Origin: Salticus scenicus
Taxonomy: Eukaryota > Arthropoda > Arachnida > Araneae > Salticidae
Length of the DNA stretch: 64,000 nt
Direction: 5' to 3'
Assembly (NCBI GenBank): GCA_963930645.1
Contig: OZ005659.1
Span: 164,812,034 to 164,876,033, forward strand
The notes under the pieces were generated by a model that was not told the origin of the DNA, did no database searches, and worked only from the letters and a program-made list of their open reading frames with translations. Positions 23,301 to 33,993 of the stretch are shown here, one piece after another. The position numbers and the translations under genes are program-made. How positions within the stretch are numbered: position 1 is the first letter of the stretch; every line of letters starts with the position of its first letter.

Positions 23301-23905
23301 TTTGAATATTTTAGAAACGGTTCTTTTTTTTTTTTTTTTTAATGAAACTTTAACTTTCGTCGAATTCTCTACATAATAATTCTAATTACTAGACGAATTG
23401 CTGTGTTTATAAAATTTGATGAATCTAAATTTCAAATATACTATAAAAAGTGCTCACAGGAATTTCAGTTATTTTAAAACAACGTTTATGTCATTTTATT
23501 TATTTAATCATTTATTTATTTATTATTTGCCACTATTTTTTTTACTTTTCTTATAAAACAGTTTATAGACAATTTTCCTTATCTTTTACAAGTTTACATT
23601 ACATGTCAAATGATGCATCGTGCCTATAAAATTTGATGCACTTAACTTATAAGTATGCATGTAAAAACGCTCTTGAAATTAGAAATGCCTTGCAAATTGA
23701 ATTAACGGTTGTGTAAAATAAGATAAAATGACATTAGCATGAATAATGGAAAATGTCATTAAAAAACATAAAATTATAAAATGCAATGTCGTAATTGTTT
23801 CTATCCTTCTAATTAGAGCTCATCCAATACAGGCTGGCTCATCAGGCATTTTGTTTCCCACTCAGCGATTGTTGCCCACGCGGTCCGAATTTCAAGTGTT
23901 ATCAA
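20381..23905. other. AT-rich non-coding stretch
   Basis: No gene recognised. Simple repeats include (AAAT)n near 21180-21207 and 22112-22150, an A27 run at about 21472-21497, (ATT)n at about 22681-22702, and poly-T at 22255 and 23325. The open frame 20493-20696 (minus) has no domain. Confidence 0.55.
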
Positions 23906-24074
23906 AACACATAAAATGGGGGTTGCGCAGCTGAAAATTGCTCAAATCATACCAGAAATGCTTTTAGATGTTTAGATTTCCAACAGATGAAGAAAAGCGA
24001 AAGAAATGGGCTATTAATTGTCGAAAAGAAAACTGTACGCTTAGCTTTCAATCACAAATATGCAGTGTAATTAT
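23906..24074 (+). pseudogene. THAP-domain exon with two frame breaks
   Basis: The THAP zinc finger is a C2CH DNA-binding domain found in host regulators and P-element-type transposases. Here its halves are readable but out of frame. GCAAENCSNH (about 23921-23950) supplies the first two cysteines and the usual start motif. FRFPTDEEKRKKWAINCRKE (from 23971) supplies the FxFP and tryptophan core, followed by QICS. The nearby ATG (23916) is one base out from the first half, next to a five-G run where a single lost G would explain it. A second 1-bp shift lies near 23955-23970. After AGT at 24074 the sequence is GTAATT, a possible splice donor at the place where many THAP genes have an intron. It is either a decayed exon, a P-element relic, or a real exon with assembly errors. 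The terminal HF motif would lie in a later exon. Confidence 0.6.
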
Positions 24075-24591
24075 GATATGTTTTCTTGCATTTTTTGTAT
24101 CAATTCTTTGTTTTTATTGCTATTTGATTATCAAAATTTTGTATTTTACAATATACATTACTTTTAAACGTGCATGAATATTAAAAATCAATTAATTTAA
24201 CAGTAATAGTGATGACTGGGGTTATGAGAAAATTTCGCCAAGTATTACCGCCAAACTTATTAAATGCAAACGGTATTTCGCTCTCCTGTTTAGGCAAACT
24301 CTCCATTTTAGGAGATAAAGACGCTGAGTAATACGTCTGCAACTAAACTTCGCCAATCTATATTTCCGCTGGGCAACAATGGTCAGCTGTGTGTCAGCTC
24401 GTAATGTAGGAGCCTTAATTCTAATAGAGACGTCATTAAGTTGGATCAAATATTTTTTCTTCCTTTAAGGACACTTGGCATCATTCCGGTACCACTTAAG
24501 TATGTTTCATATAGATATATTGCTTATATTTCCATTTGATAGCTATAAAAAGAAGTATATTAGTTTTGTTCAATAAAATATATATTCACCC
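24075..24591. other. Non-coding DNA between THAP exon and minisatellite
   Basis: AT-rich, except a GC-richer patch at about 24225-24450 with a 75-codon minus-strand frame lacking any recognisable domain. It could be an old repeat or a regulatory region; nothing decides. Confidence 0.4.
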
Positions 24592-24950
24592 TACTAAAAA
24601 TGGTCCATAGAGATCAATACAAAAACTTATTGACATCAATAGAGTTCTATTGGTATGAATTGATTTCTATGGATATCCCTATCGCTATCAATAGAAGCTA
24701 TTGATATCTGTAACCTATTGATTATATCCTCAACTGATATCAATAGACCTTTACTGACATCATTAGAAATATGATCAGTAGGCTATTGATATCAATAGAT
24801 TTCTATGGATTTCCCTACCGCTATCAATAGAAGCTATTGACGTCTGTAACCTATTGATTATATCCTCAATCGATATCAATAGATCTTTACATACATCAGT
24901 AGAAATTCGATCGGTAGGCTATTGATCCCAATTGGTATCAGTAGAAAAAA
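24592..24950. repeat. 137-bp minisatellite behind a transposon-like terminus
   Basis: It begins with CCCTACTAAAAATGGTCCAT and continues as about 2.3 copies of a 137-bp unit built from variants of ATCAATAGA, with anchors GATTTCTATGG near 24662 and 24799. The terminus and ATCAATAG-type wording recur, inverted, at 46090-46610. Confidence 0.7.
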
Positions 24951-25091
24951 TGATAGCTGCAAATTTTGTTCATTTCTTTTTCCAAGTCCCGAAAAAAAAA
25001 AAGTTTAAAATGTTTAAAAATCTGTATCTCCCGTTTCAAAGCATGCAGAATCACGTGCTACGCATTGTTTTAAACGCAATAAAGTATTCCT

Positions 25092-25129
<38 letters not shown>

Positions 25130-25425
25130 GCTCCTCAGCCCCCCCCCCCCCTTTTGGGGGGGAATGGGAAATCAGGTTCAGTAACACAAAATTTATATTT
25201 CGGCTTCTTTCCACGATAACAAATAATACAAGAAGTTTCATTAAGATTTTTCAGTAACTAAGCCTCTTTATGTATTTTTAAACACAATTTTACCCTGTGT
25301 CAGGTATAACGTTAACAAAACTGCAATATTCGAATAAAATGCGAAGTTTTGATCGAAATTTTAAAATATTCCATTTTATTTTATTGACATTTTGTTATAA
25401 AACAGAATTAAACTAGTATGTTGTG

Positions 25426-25477
25426 GCCACCACAAGACTTTCTTCTATATTTACCTATACCTATTCAATCAGTAACA

Positions 25478-25508
<31 letters not shown>

Positions 25509-28500
25509 GATTTTTTTTTTTTTTGTTAAAAGTAAAAAAAATCGATAACTTTGTTTTAAATTATCACAGATTTATAGTTCAACCATTCGTTTTAAAGGTA
25601 TTGACGAGACCTTTCGAAAGATACCCATCTTGAAAATTTATCCCCCCCGGGGGGTACTTCCCCCCCAGGGGGGGGGACCGATGCCCCCCATGCAGAAAAT
25701 TATTTTCCTAGTTACATACTACTATTATCAATAATTCATATTAATTTTACAATCACAAGTTTAAAACAACTCTTATTATGCACATTTATACGAATTTTTG
25801 TCCTATGCTGCCATGTTAAAAATTTAGATAAATGCTATCACAGCGCCACCTGTTGAGCTATTGATCCCCAAACATAATCAGCACCAGTTAATGTCGGGGA
25901 CAAACTAAATACCAAGTTTGGTTAAATTTCGTTAAAAAAAAATAAATAAAAATTGCGATTTTTTTTCTAAGTTTTGTTTTGTTAAAAGTAAAAAAAATCG
26001 ATAACTTTGGTTTAAATTATCACAGATTTATGGTTCAACCATTCGTTTTAAAGGTATTGACGAGACCTTTCGAAAGATACCCATCTTGAAACTTTGCCCC
26101 CCTGGGTGGGAACTTCCTCCCCCGGTGGGGGGGGGGGAACCGATGCCCCCACATGCACAAAATTTTTTTCCTAGTTAACTACTACTATTATCAACCTGAT
26201 CTTTCGAAAGATACCCATTGTGAAAATTTACCCCCCCCCCCTGGGGGGGGGTATTGCCCCCCCATGCACAAAATTTTTTTCCTAGTTACATACTACTATT
26301 ATCAATAATTCATATTAATTTTACAATCACAAGTTTAAAACAACTCTTATTATGCACATTTATACGAATTTTTGTCCTATGCTGCCATGTTAAAAATTTA
26401 GATAAAATGCTTTCACAGCGCCACCTGTTGAGCAATTGATCCCCAAACATAATCAGCACCAGTTTATGTCGGGGACCAACTAAATACCAAGTTTGGTTAA
26501 ATTTCGTTAAAAGAAAAAAAAAAAAAAAAAAAAAAAGATTTTTTTTTTTTTTTGTTAAAAGTAAAAAAAATCGATAACTTTGTTTTAAATTATCACAGAT
26601 TTATAGTTCAACCATTCGTTTTAAAGGTATTGACGAGACCTTTCGAAAGATACCCATCTTGAAAATTTATCCCCCCCGGGGGGTACTTCCCCCCCAGGGG
26701 GGGGGACCGATGCCCCCCATGCAGAAAATTATTTTCCTAGTTACATACTACTATTATCAATAATTCATATTAATTTTACAATCACAAGTTTAAAACAACT
26801 CTTATTATGCACATTTATACGAATTTTTGTCCTATGCTGCCATGTTAAAAATTTAGATAAATGCTATCACAGCGCCACCTGTTGAGCTATTGATCCCCAA
26901 ACATAATCAGCACCAGTTAATGTCGGGGACAAACTAAATACCAAGTTTGTTTAAATTTCGTTAAAAAAAAATAAATAAAAATTGCGATTTTTTTTCTAAG
27001 TTTTGTTTTGTTAAAAGTAAAAAAAATCGATAACTTTGGTTTAAATTATCACAGATTTATGGTTCAACCATTCGTTTTAAAGGTATTGACGAGACCTTTC
27101 GAAAGATACCCATCTTGAAACTTTGCCCCCCTGGGTGGGAACTTCCTCCCCCGGTGGGGGGGGGGAACCGATGCCCCCACATGCACAAAATTTTTTTCCT
27201 AGTTAACTACTACTATTATCAACCTGATCTTTCGAAAGATACCCATTGTGAAAATTTACCCCCCCCCCCTGGGGGGGGGTATTGCCCCCCCATGCACAAA
27301 ATTTTTTTCCTAGTTACATACTACTATTATCAATAATTCATATTAATTTTACAATCACAAGTTTAAAACAACTCTTATTATGCACATTTATACGAATTTT
27401 TGTCCTATGCTGCCATGTTAAAAATTTAGATAAAATGCTTTCACAGCGCCACCTGTTGAGCAATTGATCCCCAAACATAATCAGCACCAGTTTATGTCGG
27501 GGACCAACTAAATACCAAGTTTGGTTAAATTTCGTTAAAAGAAAAAAAAAAAAAAAAAAAAAAAAAAAATGCGATTTTTTTCTAAGGTTTTTTTTTTGTT
27601 AAAAGTAAAAAAAATCGATAACTTTGTTTTAAATTATCACAGATTTATGGTTCAACCATTCGTTTTAAAGATATTGACGAGACCTTTCGAAAGCTACCCA
27701 TCTTGAAACTTTGCCCCCCCGGGAGGTACTTCCCCCCGGGTGGGGGGGGGAACCGATGCCCCCACATGCACAAAATTTTTTTCCCAGTTAACTATTACTA
27801 TTATCAACGAGACCTTTCGAAAGATACCCAACTTGAAAATTTACTTCCCCGGGGGGGGGTACTTCCCCCCAGGGGGGGGGAACCGATGCCCCCACATGCA
27901 CAAAATTTTTTTCCTAGTTAACTACTACTATTATCAATAATTCATATTAATTTTACAATCACAAGTGTAAAATAACTCTCTTTATGCCCATTTATACGGA
28001 ATTTTGTCCTATGCTGCCATGTTAAAAATTTGCATAAATGCGATCACAACGCCACCTGTTGAGTGATTGATCCCCAAATGTAATCAGCACCAGTTTATGT
28101 CAGGGGCCAACTAAATAACAAGTTTGGTTAAATTTCGTGGGAAAAAAAAAAAAAAAACGATTTTTTTTCTAAGTTTTTTTCCGTTAAAAGTAAAAAAAAT
28201 CGATAACTTTGTTTTAAATTATCACAGATTTATAGTTCAACCATTCATTTTCAAGGTATTGACGAGATCTTTCGGAAGATACCCATCTTCAAAATTTACC
28301 CCCCCCCCCGGGGGGGGAGGGGGGTACTTCCCTCCCAAGGGGGTAGCGATGACCCCACATGCACAGAAATTTTTTCCTAGTTAACTATTACTATTATCAA
28401 TAACTCATATTAATTTTACAATCACAAGTTAAAAATAACTCTCATTATGTACATTTATACGAAATTTTGTCCTATGCTGCCATGTTAAAAATTTGCATAA

Positions 28501-30268
28501 AATGCGATCACAGCGCCACCTGTTGAGCTTTTGATCCCCAAATGTAATCAGCACCAGTTTATGTCGGGGACCAACTAAATACCAAGTTTGGTTAAATTTC
28601 GTTAAATATATATATATACATATATACGATTTTTTTTCTAAGTTTTTTTTTGTTAAAAGTAAGAAAAATCGATAACTTTGTTTTAAATTATCACAGATTT
28701 ATGGTTCAACCATTCGTTTTAAAGGTATTGACGAGACCTTTCGAAAGACACCCATCTTGAAACTTTGCCCCCCCGGGAGGTACTTCCCCCCCAGTGGGGG
28801 GAACCGATGTCCCCACATGCACAAAATTTTTTTTCCAGTTAACTATTGCTATTATCAACGAGACATTTCGAAAGATACCCATCTTGAAAATTTACTTCCC
28901 CGGGGGGGGGGGAACCGATGCCCACATGCACAAATTTTTTTTCCTAGTTACCTACTACTATTATCAATAATTCATACAAATTTTACAATCACAAGTTTAA
29001 AATAACTCTCATTATGCCCATTTATACGAAATTTTGTCCTATGCTGACATGTTAAAAATTTTCATAAAATGCGATCACAGCGCCACCTGTTGAGCTATTG
29101 ATCCCCAAATCTAATCAGCACCAGTTCATGTCAGGGTGCAACTAAATACGAAGTTTGCTTAAATTTCATTCATTGGTTCGTGAGATACAGCGTCCACAAA
29201 AAAATGATACAGACAGCGACAGACAGACATTTTCTAAAAACTATTAATTCGTGTTCTGGACATCCCAAAACATGTAAATCCATCAAAGAACGGAGGTCGA
29301 AAATTTTCGCGAAACCAATACTTTCTCTATATTACATATAGAAGAAAGTAATAACTCTCATCTTTTAATTTATACGAAATTTTGTCCTACTGCCATGTTA
29401 AAAAATTTGGAAAAAATACGATCACAGCGCCACCTGTTGAGCTATTGATCCCCAAATGCAATCAGCACCAGTTTATGTCGGGGACCAACTAAATACCAAG
29501 TTTGATTATATTTCGTTTTAAAAAAAATTATGTATATATACGATTTTTTTTTCGAAGTTTTTTTTTTTTTTTTGTTAAAAGTAAAAAAAATCGATAACTT
29601 TGTTTTAAATTATCACAGATTTATGGTTCAACCATTCGTTTTAAAGGTATTGACGAGACCTTTCGAACGACACCCATCTTGAAACTCTACCCCCCAGGGG
29701 GGTGCGAACCGATGTCCCCACATGCACAAAATTTTTTTCTTAGTTAACTACTACTATTATCAACAAGACCTTTCGAAAGATACCAATCTTGAAAACTTAC
29801 TCCCCCGGGGGGTACTTCCCCCCCAGGGGGGGACCAATGCCCCCACCTGCACAAATTTTTTTTCCTAGTTAACTACTACTATTATCAATAATTCATATTA
29901 ATTTTACAATCACAAGTTTAAAATAACTCTCATTATGCACATTTATACGAAATTTTGTCCTATACTGCCATGTTAAAAGTTTGCATAAAATGCGATCACA
30001 GCGCCACCTGTTGAGCTATTGATCCCCAAATCTAATCAGCGCCAGTTCATGTCAGGGTGCAACTAAATACCAAGTTTGGTTAAATTTCATTCATTGGTTC
30101 GTGAGATACAGCGTCCACAAAAAAATGATACAGACAGACAGACATTTTCTAAAAACTATTAATTCGTGTTCTGGAAATCCCAAAACGTGTAAATCCATCA
30201 AAAAACGGAAGTCGAAAATTTTCGCGAATCCAATACTTTCTCAATATTACATATAGAAGAAAGTAATA
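25426..30268. repeat. Complex tandem array with C-run/G-run palindromes
   Basis: At least eight copies of a core that reads GTTAAAAGTAAAAAAAATCG, then CCATTCGTTTTAAAGGTATT, GACGAGACCTTTCGAAAGAT, then C-runs facing G-runs, then ATGCACAAAATTTTTTTCCT and a block ending CAGCGCCACCTGTTGAG. Core starts lie at about 25524, 25980, 26552, 27010, 27598, 28182, 28651 and 29572. Units of about 460 and 570 bp alternate. The outer boundaries carry AGAAAGT/ACTTTCT hairpin-type ends (25440 and 30236-30266). Two late units (to about 29350 and 30268) also have a tail with CAGACAGACAGACA. Short Pro/Gly-rich frames here are artefacts of the C/G runs. Confidence 0.85.
25509..27564. repeat. 1,028-bp near-identical tandem duplication
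   Basis: 25509-26536 and 26537-27564 are direct copies differing at only a few places (for example GTTTGGTT near 25915 versus GTTTGTTT near 26943, and run lengths). Identity is far above that between other units of the array. This marks a recent unequal exchange or replication event, or possibly an assembly artefact. Confidence 0.85.
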
Positions 30269-30417
30269 TGAGATTTTATTAATATTGGTTAAACATTTTT
30301 TAATATATCCTCATACAAATATTAATTGGTTTATCAAGCTATCTTCTATTTAATTTACTTACGAAGTAAAATCTACTCAATCTCAACTTGAAAGAATATA
30401 TCTATTTTTTTTTTTAG

Positions 30418-30557
30418 CAGATTGCAGTATTTTGAAAAACAGATATGGCAACGAACGCTGTTTGTTTACAAGATCAAGGAGAAAATTAAAGATGGATGCC
30501 GCCTCGCGTGATAAGCAGAACGTGGTCTTGCAAATAGGTAACATTTTAATTATCAAG
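30418..30557 (+). CDS. Candidate 5' coding exon of a host gene
   Basis: After a pyrimidine tract ending TTTTTTTTTTTAG, GC rises and the sequence reads ATG at 30492 in a good initiation context (AAAGATGG). This is followed by 22 codons (MDAASRDKQNVVLQIGNILI, then IK) ending at AAG, directly followed by GTAAGT, a full-consensus splice donor. An upstream ATG at 30452 opens a 14-codon uORF that stops before the main start. The coding part is much less AT-biased than the surroundings. If real, this is a first coding exon on the plus strand and the rest of the window would be its first intron. I do not recognise the protein. The preceding AG may be an acceptor of a 5' UTR exon or simply promoter-proximal sequence. 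Confidence 0.45.
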
Positions 30558-31724
30558 GTAAGTTCATGAATAAAATGTTTGTTACATTTTAAAATGTTTT
30601 CATTTTAAATTCAGAGTGCACTTATTGTTAAAACTTACTTTTGCCATATACTATTTCTACACTGCGATTCACTGTTTCGAGTTCGACTGTAAATTAAACT
30701 AATTTCTACGAACATATTTTTCTAGTGCTTGTATGGGCCTATAATATAATGGTAGTAATGACAGTAATGTTTTAAATTTGATTCTGTATGTTTTTAACAA
30801 AAAATAAATAAATTTTCTGTTTTATTATTATCGTTTTAATTTTTCTACCAAACAGTATTTTTCAAAATATAGTCTTCTCCCAAAAACGCACATTTCTTAA
30901 ACGGACAAATTCTAGAAACTTACATATCACAATAAATTAAAACAATGAAACTTGAAAGAAACACAAGATAGCAGGAACAGTAATTTATTAGAACAGTTTA
31001 AAAAATATATATTTATAGGAAAAAAAACATTGTAAAGCCGTTTAGCTTAGCATTTACACTATATAATAATATTTGGTAGAAACTAGTACAGGCAATGTTT
31101 TAAACTGCTTTTCAAAAATGTGTAAAAAATTTTGTGAAAGGATCATTATTTTTTATAAAACAAAATTTTATTAAATATATTAAAAAAGGTCTTAGACCTG
31201 ACTCTTGACTAATTTGGCAGCACACAATATCCAGTGGCCCTCTTTAAACTTTAGCTTCTGGCAACCCTTTCCAATGCTATGTTTTGATGCCTTTAAATGT
31301 ATTTTAAAATTAAATAAACTGCTTTGTGAATTTTGGTTAATTGTTTGGGGAAGCGTAATCAATTTTCACAAACTTACTTGATTTTTCACAAATTATTTTA
31401 TAAATTTACGAAAGGGGTACCATTTTAAAATATCTGAATTAATCTATGGTGTAGACTGTAATCTGAATTTAAATACTCGCCCAATTCTTAGCATTTACTT
31501 ATTCTTTCATTATTCTTTACTTATTCTTTACTCATTTACTTATTCAAGTTATAGCTTATTCTTTCAATTTTTTGTGTTTAATTTATCTGAGAAAAATATT
31601 CAAAAAATTTAAAAACAATTTAAAAGTATACTATTTGACAAATGTTATTTTAAAATATCTTTCTTGTCCCAGTGGCAGAAACCCCGTGACACGGCGACAT
31701 AGTCGTGGACGCAGAAAAACGTCT
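30558..31724. other. AT-rich DNA (intronic if the 30.5-kb exon is real)
   Basis: No reading frame or recognisable element; A/T runs and scattered short inverted repeats only. Confidence 0.5.
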
Positions 31725-31885
31725 TGCAGACAGTTTTTGTCTGCACTAATAAAAAAATTAGTCTGCAACTTTCGGACACTCTTTGTCTGTACTAATAATC
31801 AAAAATTGTCCACAACTTTCAGACTGTTTTTGTCTACAGTCATAAAAAATTGTCTGCAATTTACGGACATTTTTCGCCCACGACA
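31725..31885. repeat. Degenerate ~50-bp minisatellite
   Basis: Three to four copies of a unit with variants of GTCTGCAACTTTCGGACA and TTTTTGTCTGCACTAATAAA. The overlapping 110-codon frame is a by-product. Confidence 0.6.
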
Positions 31886-31996
31886 ATGCATTACCGATGT
31901 ATGACGTGTTAGATGCTCTCTGTTAGGAACTCTAGAGCCCCCATAGGTGCCTTGGTAGGAACACACAAAACAGTGCTTAACAAGGGCGACCTAGGA

Positions 31997-33987
31997 GTAA
32001 AGCTAGAAATTAGCGGTCGCCACTCGCCACATGGCGACTAGATTTTTAAAAGTGGCGACTAAAGAAATTGCCTTTAGTCGCCACTGCAGTGGCCACTTCT
32101 CTTCTACCCATTCTTTATAAAATATACCCCATTCCAAGGCAAACTTGGATCGCACGGCGGCTTTTCCGCGGTAAACGTGCCACGCAAAGAATTCAGGCTG
32201 TTCTAAAATCTAACCTCGCCACTTGCAAACATATTTCAGAAGTCAATTTTAATAGTAAACACTTAAAATTCTTTTACCCATTCTTTATAGAATACCCCAT
32301 TCCAATGCAAACTTGGATCGTGCGGCGGCGTTTTCGCAGTAAACGTGCCGTGCGCCTCGAATTCAGGCTTTCTCAAATCTAACATCGCCACTTACAGACA
32401 TTTTCAGAAGTCAATTTTAACAGAGTAAACACTGGAAATTGGCATGTAGTCTTATTCATATACTAAAAAAATGTACGACTTTTTTCCATTTTTCTATAAA
32501 AGTATTAGATTTTGATTTTAAAAAAATGTCAAAATGAGAGTTTCGACTTTCGGGAGAAAGAGACGAAAAGGAAGCTCGTGAGATAATCAATCGGCTGAAA
32601 CTCCGATTATATTACGTTCGCAGAAAAATTAAAAACGTCATTCGACGCATTTTCACTTCAATAGCCCCGTCTCCGAATGTCCAAAATTAATTCACATTCA
32701 TCCAAAAAAAGTAAAAAAGTCCTTCAAAAGAAAATTAGAACGCACATTTAAAGCCTCTTTTTTTTTTTTTTTTTTTTTTTACAAAAGGGAAAGAAAATTT
32801 CAACCCTTTTATTCAACAAAAATGTGCACCTGGCTTGTTTTTGTTGAATTCGCATTTTAGGATAAGAAGATTGCCACAGTTAAAAACAACTGTATTTAAA
32901 AACATGGATTTAATAATTGAATCTTAATAATATAAAGAAATAGAATAAAATAGATATAATTAATATTAAGAAAGAATAAATTATGCAATTTTCTTTTTCA
33001 TGCACAAGTCCTACTTTTTGCATTAATTATTAATTAATTTCATATTTTATTAGTTTTACAGGTTGATAATTTTTTTTAATTTTTTGTGCACTTTGATTAT
33101 ACAATTTTATGTATTGTAAAATATTTTCTGTTCTTTTACTATTTTATTTTTCAATTATATGTAATTTGTTATGCCTAATCTGAGTTACACTGTACTACAT
33201 ACTACAGACCATTAAATTACAAATTTGATAATATCTTAAAATTGATTTCTTTTTTTTTCTATTGAATTATCATTTAATGATTGAGCTTAAGATCTTGTTT
33301 ATCCTTAAGATGAATTAGTGCTGCTAATTTTAAAATATGTCAAAATTAACTTTTTAAAAAGTGACAGCTACAATTACATTGTGAAATCTCGACTACAGCC
33401 ACACTCTCTAAATTCAGTTAGAGAGGGGGATTATAATTGCAAATTATTAAAAATTCATTATTATTAAAGAAAAATTAATTTATAATTCATTTGTAACAAG
33501 AAAAAAAAAAGGAAAAAGAAACTTGCAAAATAAAAAAGTATTATTAAAAAAATATTTTTTTTTTATTTACATATACTAGTATATTTTCATGAATCAAAGA
33601 TTTTTTTTTTTTTTAAGTAGAAAATCGACACCATTCAGGATAGTGAAGGGGCAAAAAATCAGAATTTTTCTGTTATAAAAGAGCATTTTAAACATATGAA
33701 TTTTGTATTGAATAGTATTTTCTTACATTCATAGTATAAATTATGTAAATCTATTCCTATTTCATTTATTAAAATTTATCAGAAATGTATTATTGTGGAT
33801 GAGTTTCAAAAAGTTGACTACCTTAATTATTTTCTTAATGATTTGTCGAGACTGAACATTGAAAAAATTAAAGAAAAGAAAATTTTATTTTACTTTAACT
33901 TTTATCAGCAAGTGGCTAGTGGCCACTAAAAAAATGAAGGCTAGTGGCCGCTGGCCACCAACCAAATTTCTTAATTTCTACCTTTAC
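31997..33987. mobile_element. 2-kb non-autonomous TIR element, 6-bp target duplication
   Basis: The termini are GTAAAGCTAGAAATTA (left) and its near-complement TAATTTCTACCTTTAC (right). Both are flanked by CTAGGA (31991-31996 and 33988-33993). Just inside each end is a cluster of GTGGCGACTA/TAGTCGCCAC-type motifs in both orientations (left 32005-32098, right 33908-33962), as expected for transposase-binding subterminal repeats. No transposase frame. The interior holds a 170-bp tandem duplication (about 32100-32440) and a long AT-rich stretch with T24 at 32758. Confidence 0.8.
32098..32440. repeat. 170-bp tandem duplication inside the 2-kb element
   Basis: TACCCATTCTTTATA starts at 32105 and 32275. 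Both copies continue through CAAACTTGGATCG, a GC-rich CGGCGG patch, GTAAACGTGCC and CAGAAGTCAATTTTAA. A 104-codon frame spans both copies but has no conserved domain; the duplication itself explains its apparent internal repeat. Confidence 0.75.
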
Positions 33988-33993
33988 CTAGGA

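Noticed and set aside
24222..24449. 75-codon minus-strand frame in a GC-richer patch
   Set aside because: Arg-rich but no recognisable domain, no splice context, and no support beyond being open.
25418..29005. Several 60-95-codon frames rich in Pro/Gly/Lys and Phe (for example MPPHAQNFFPS-type) across the array
   Set aside because: They translate C-runs, G-runs and A-runs of tandem units, repeat with the units, and have no independent support as genes.
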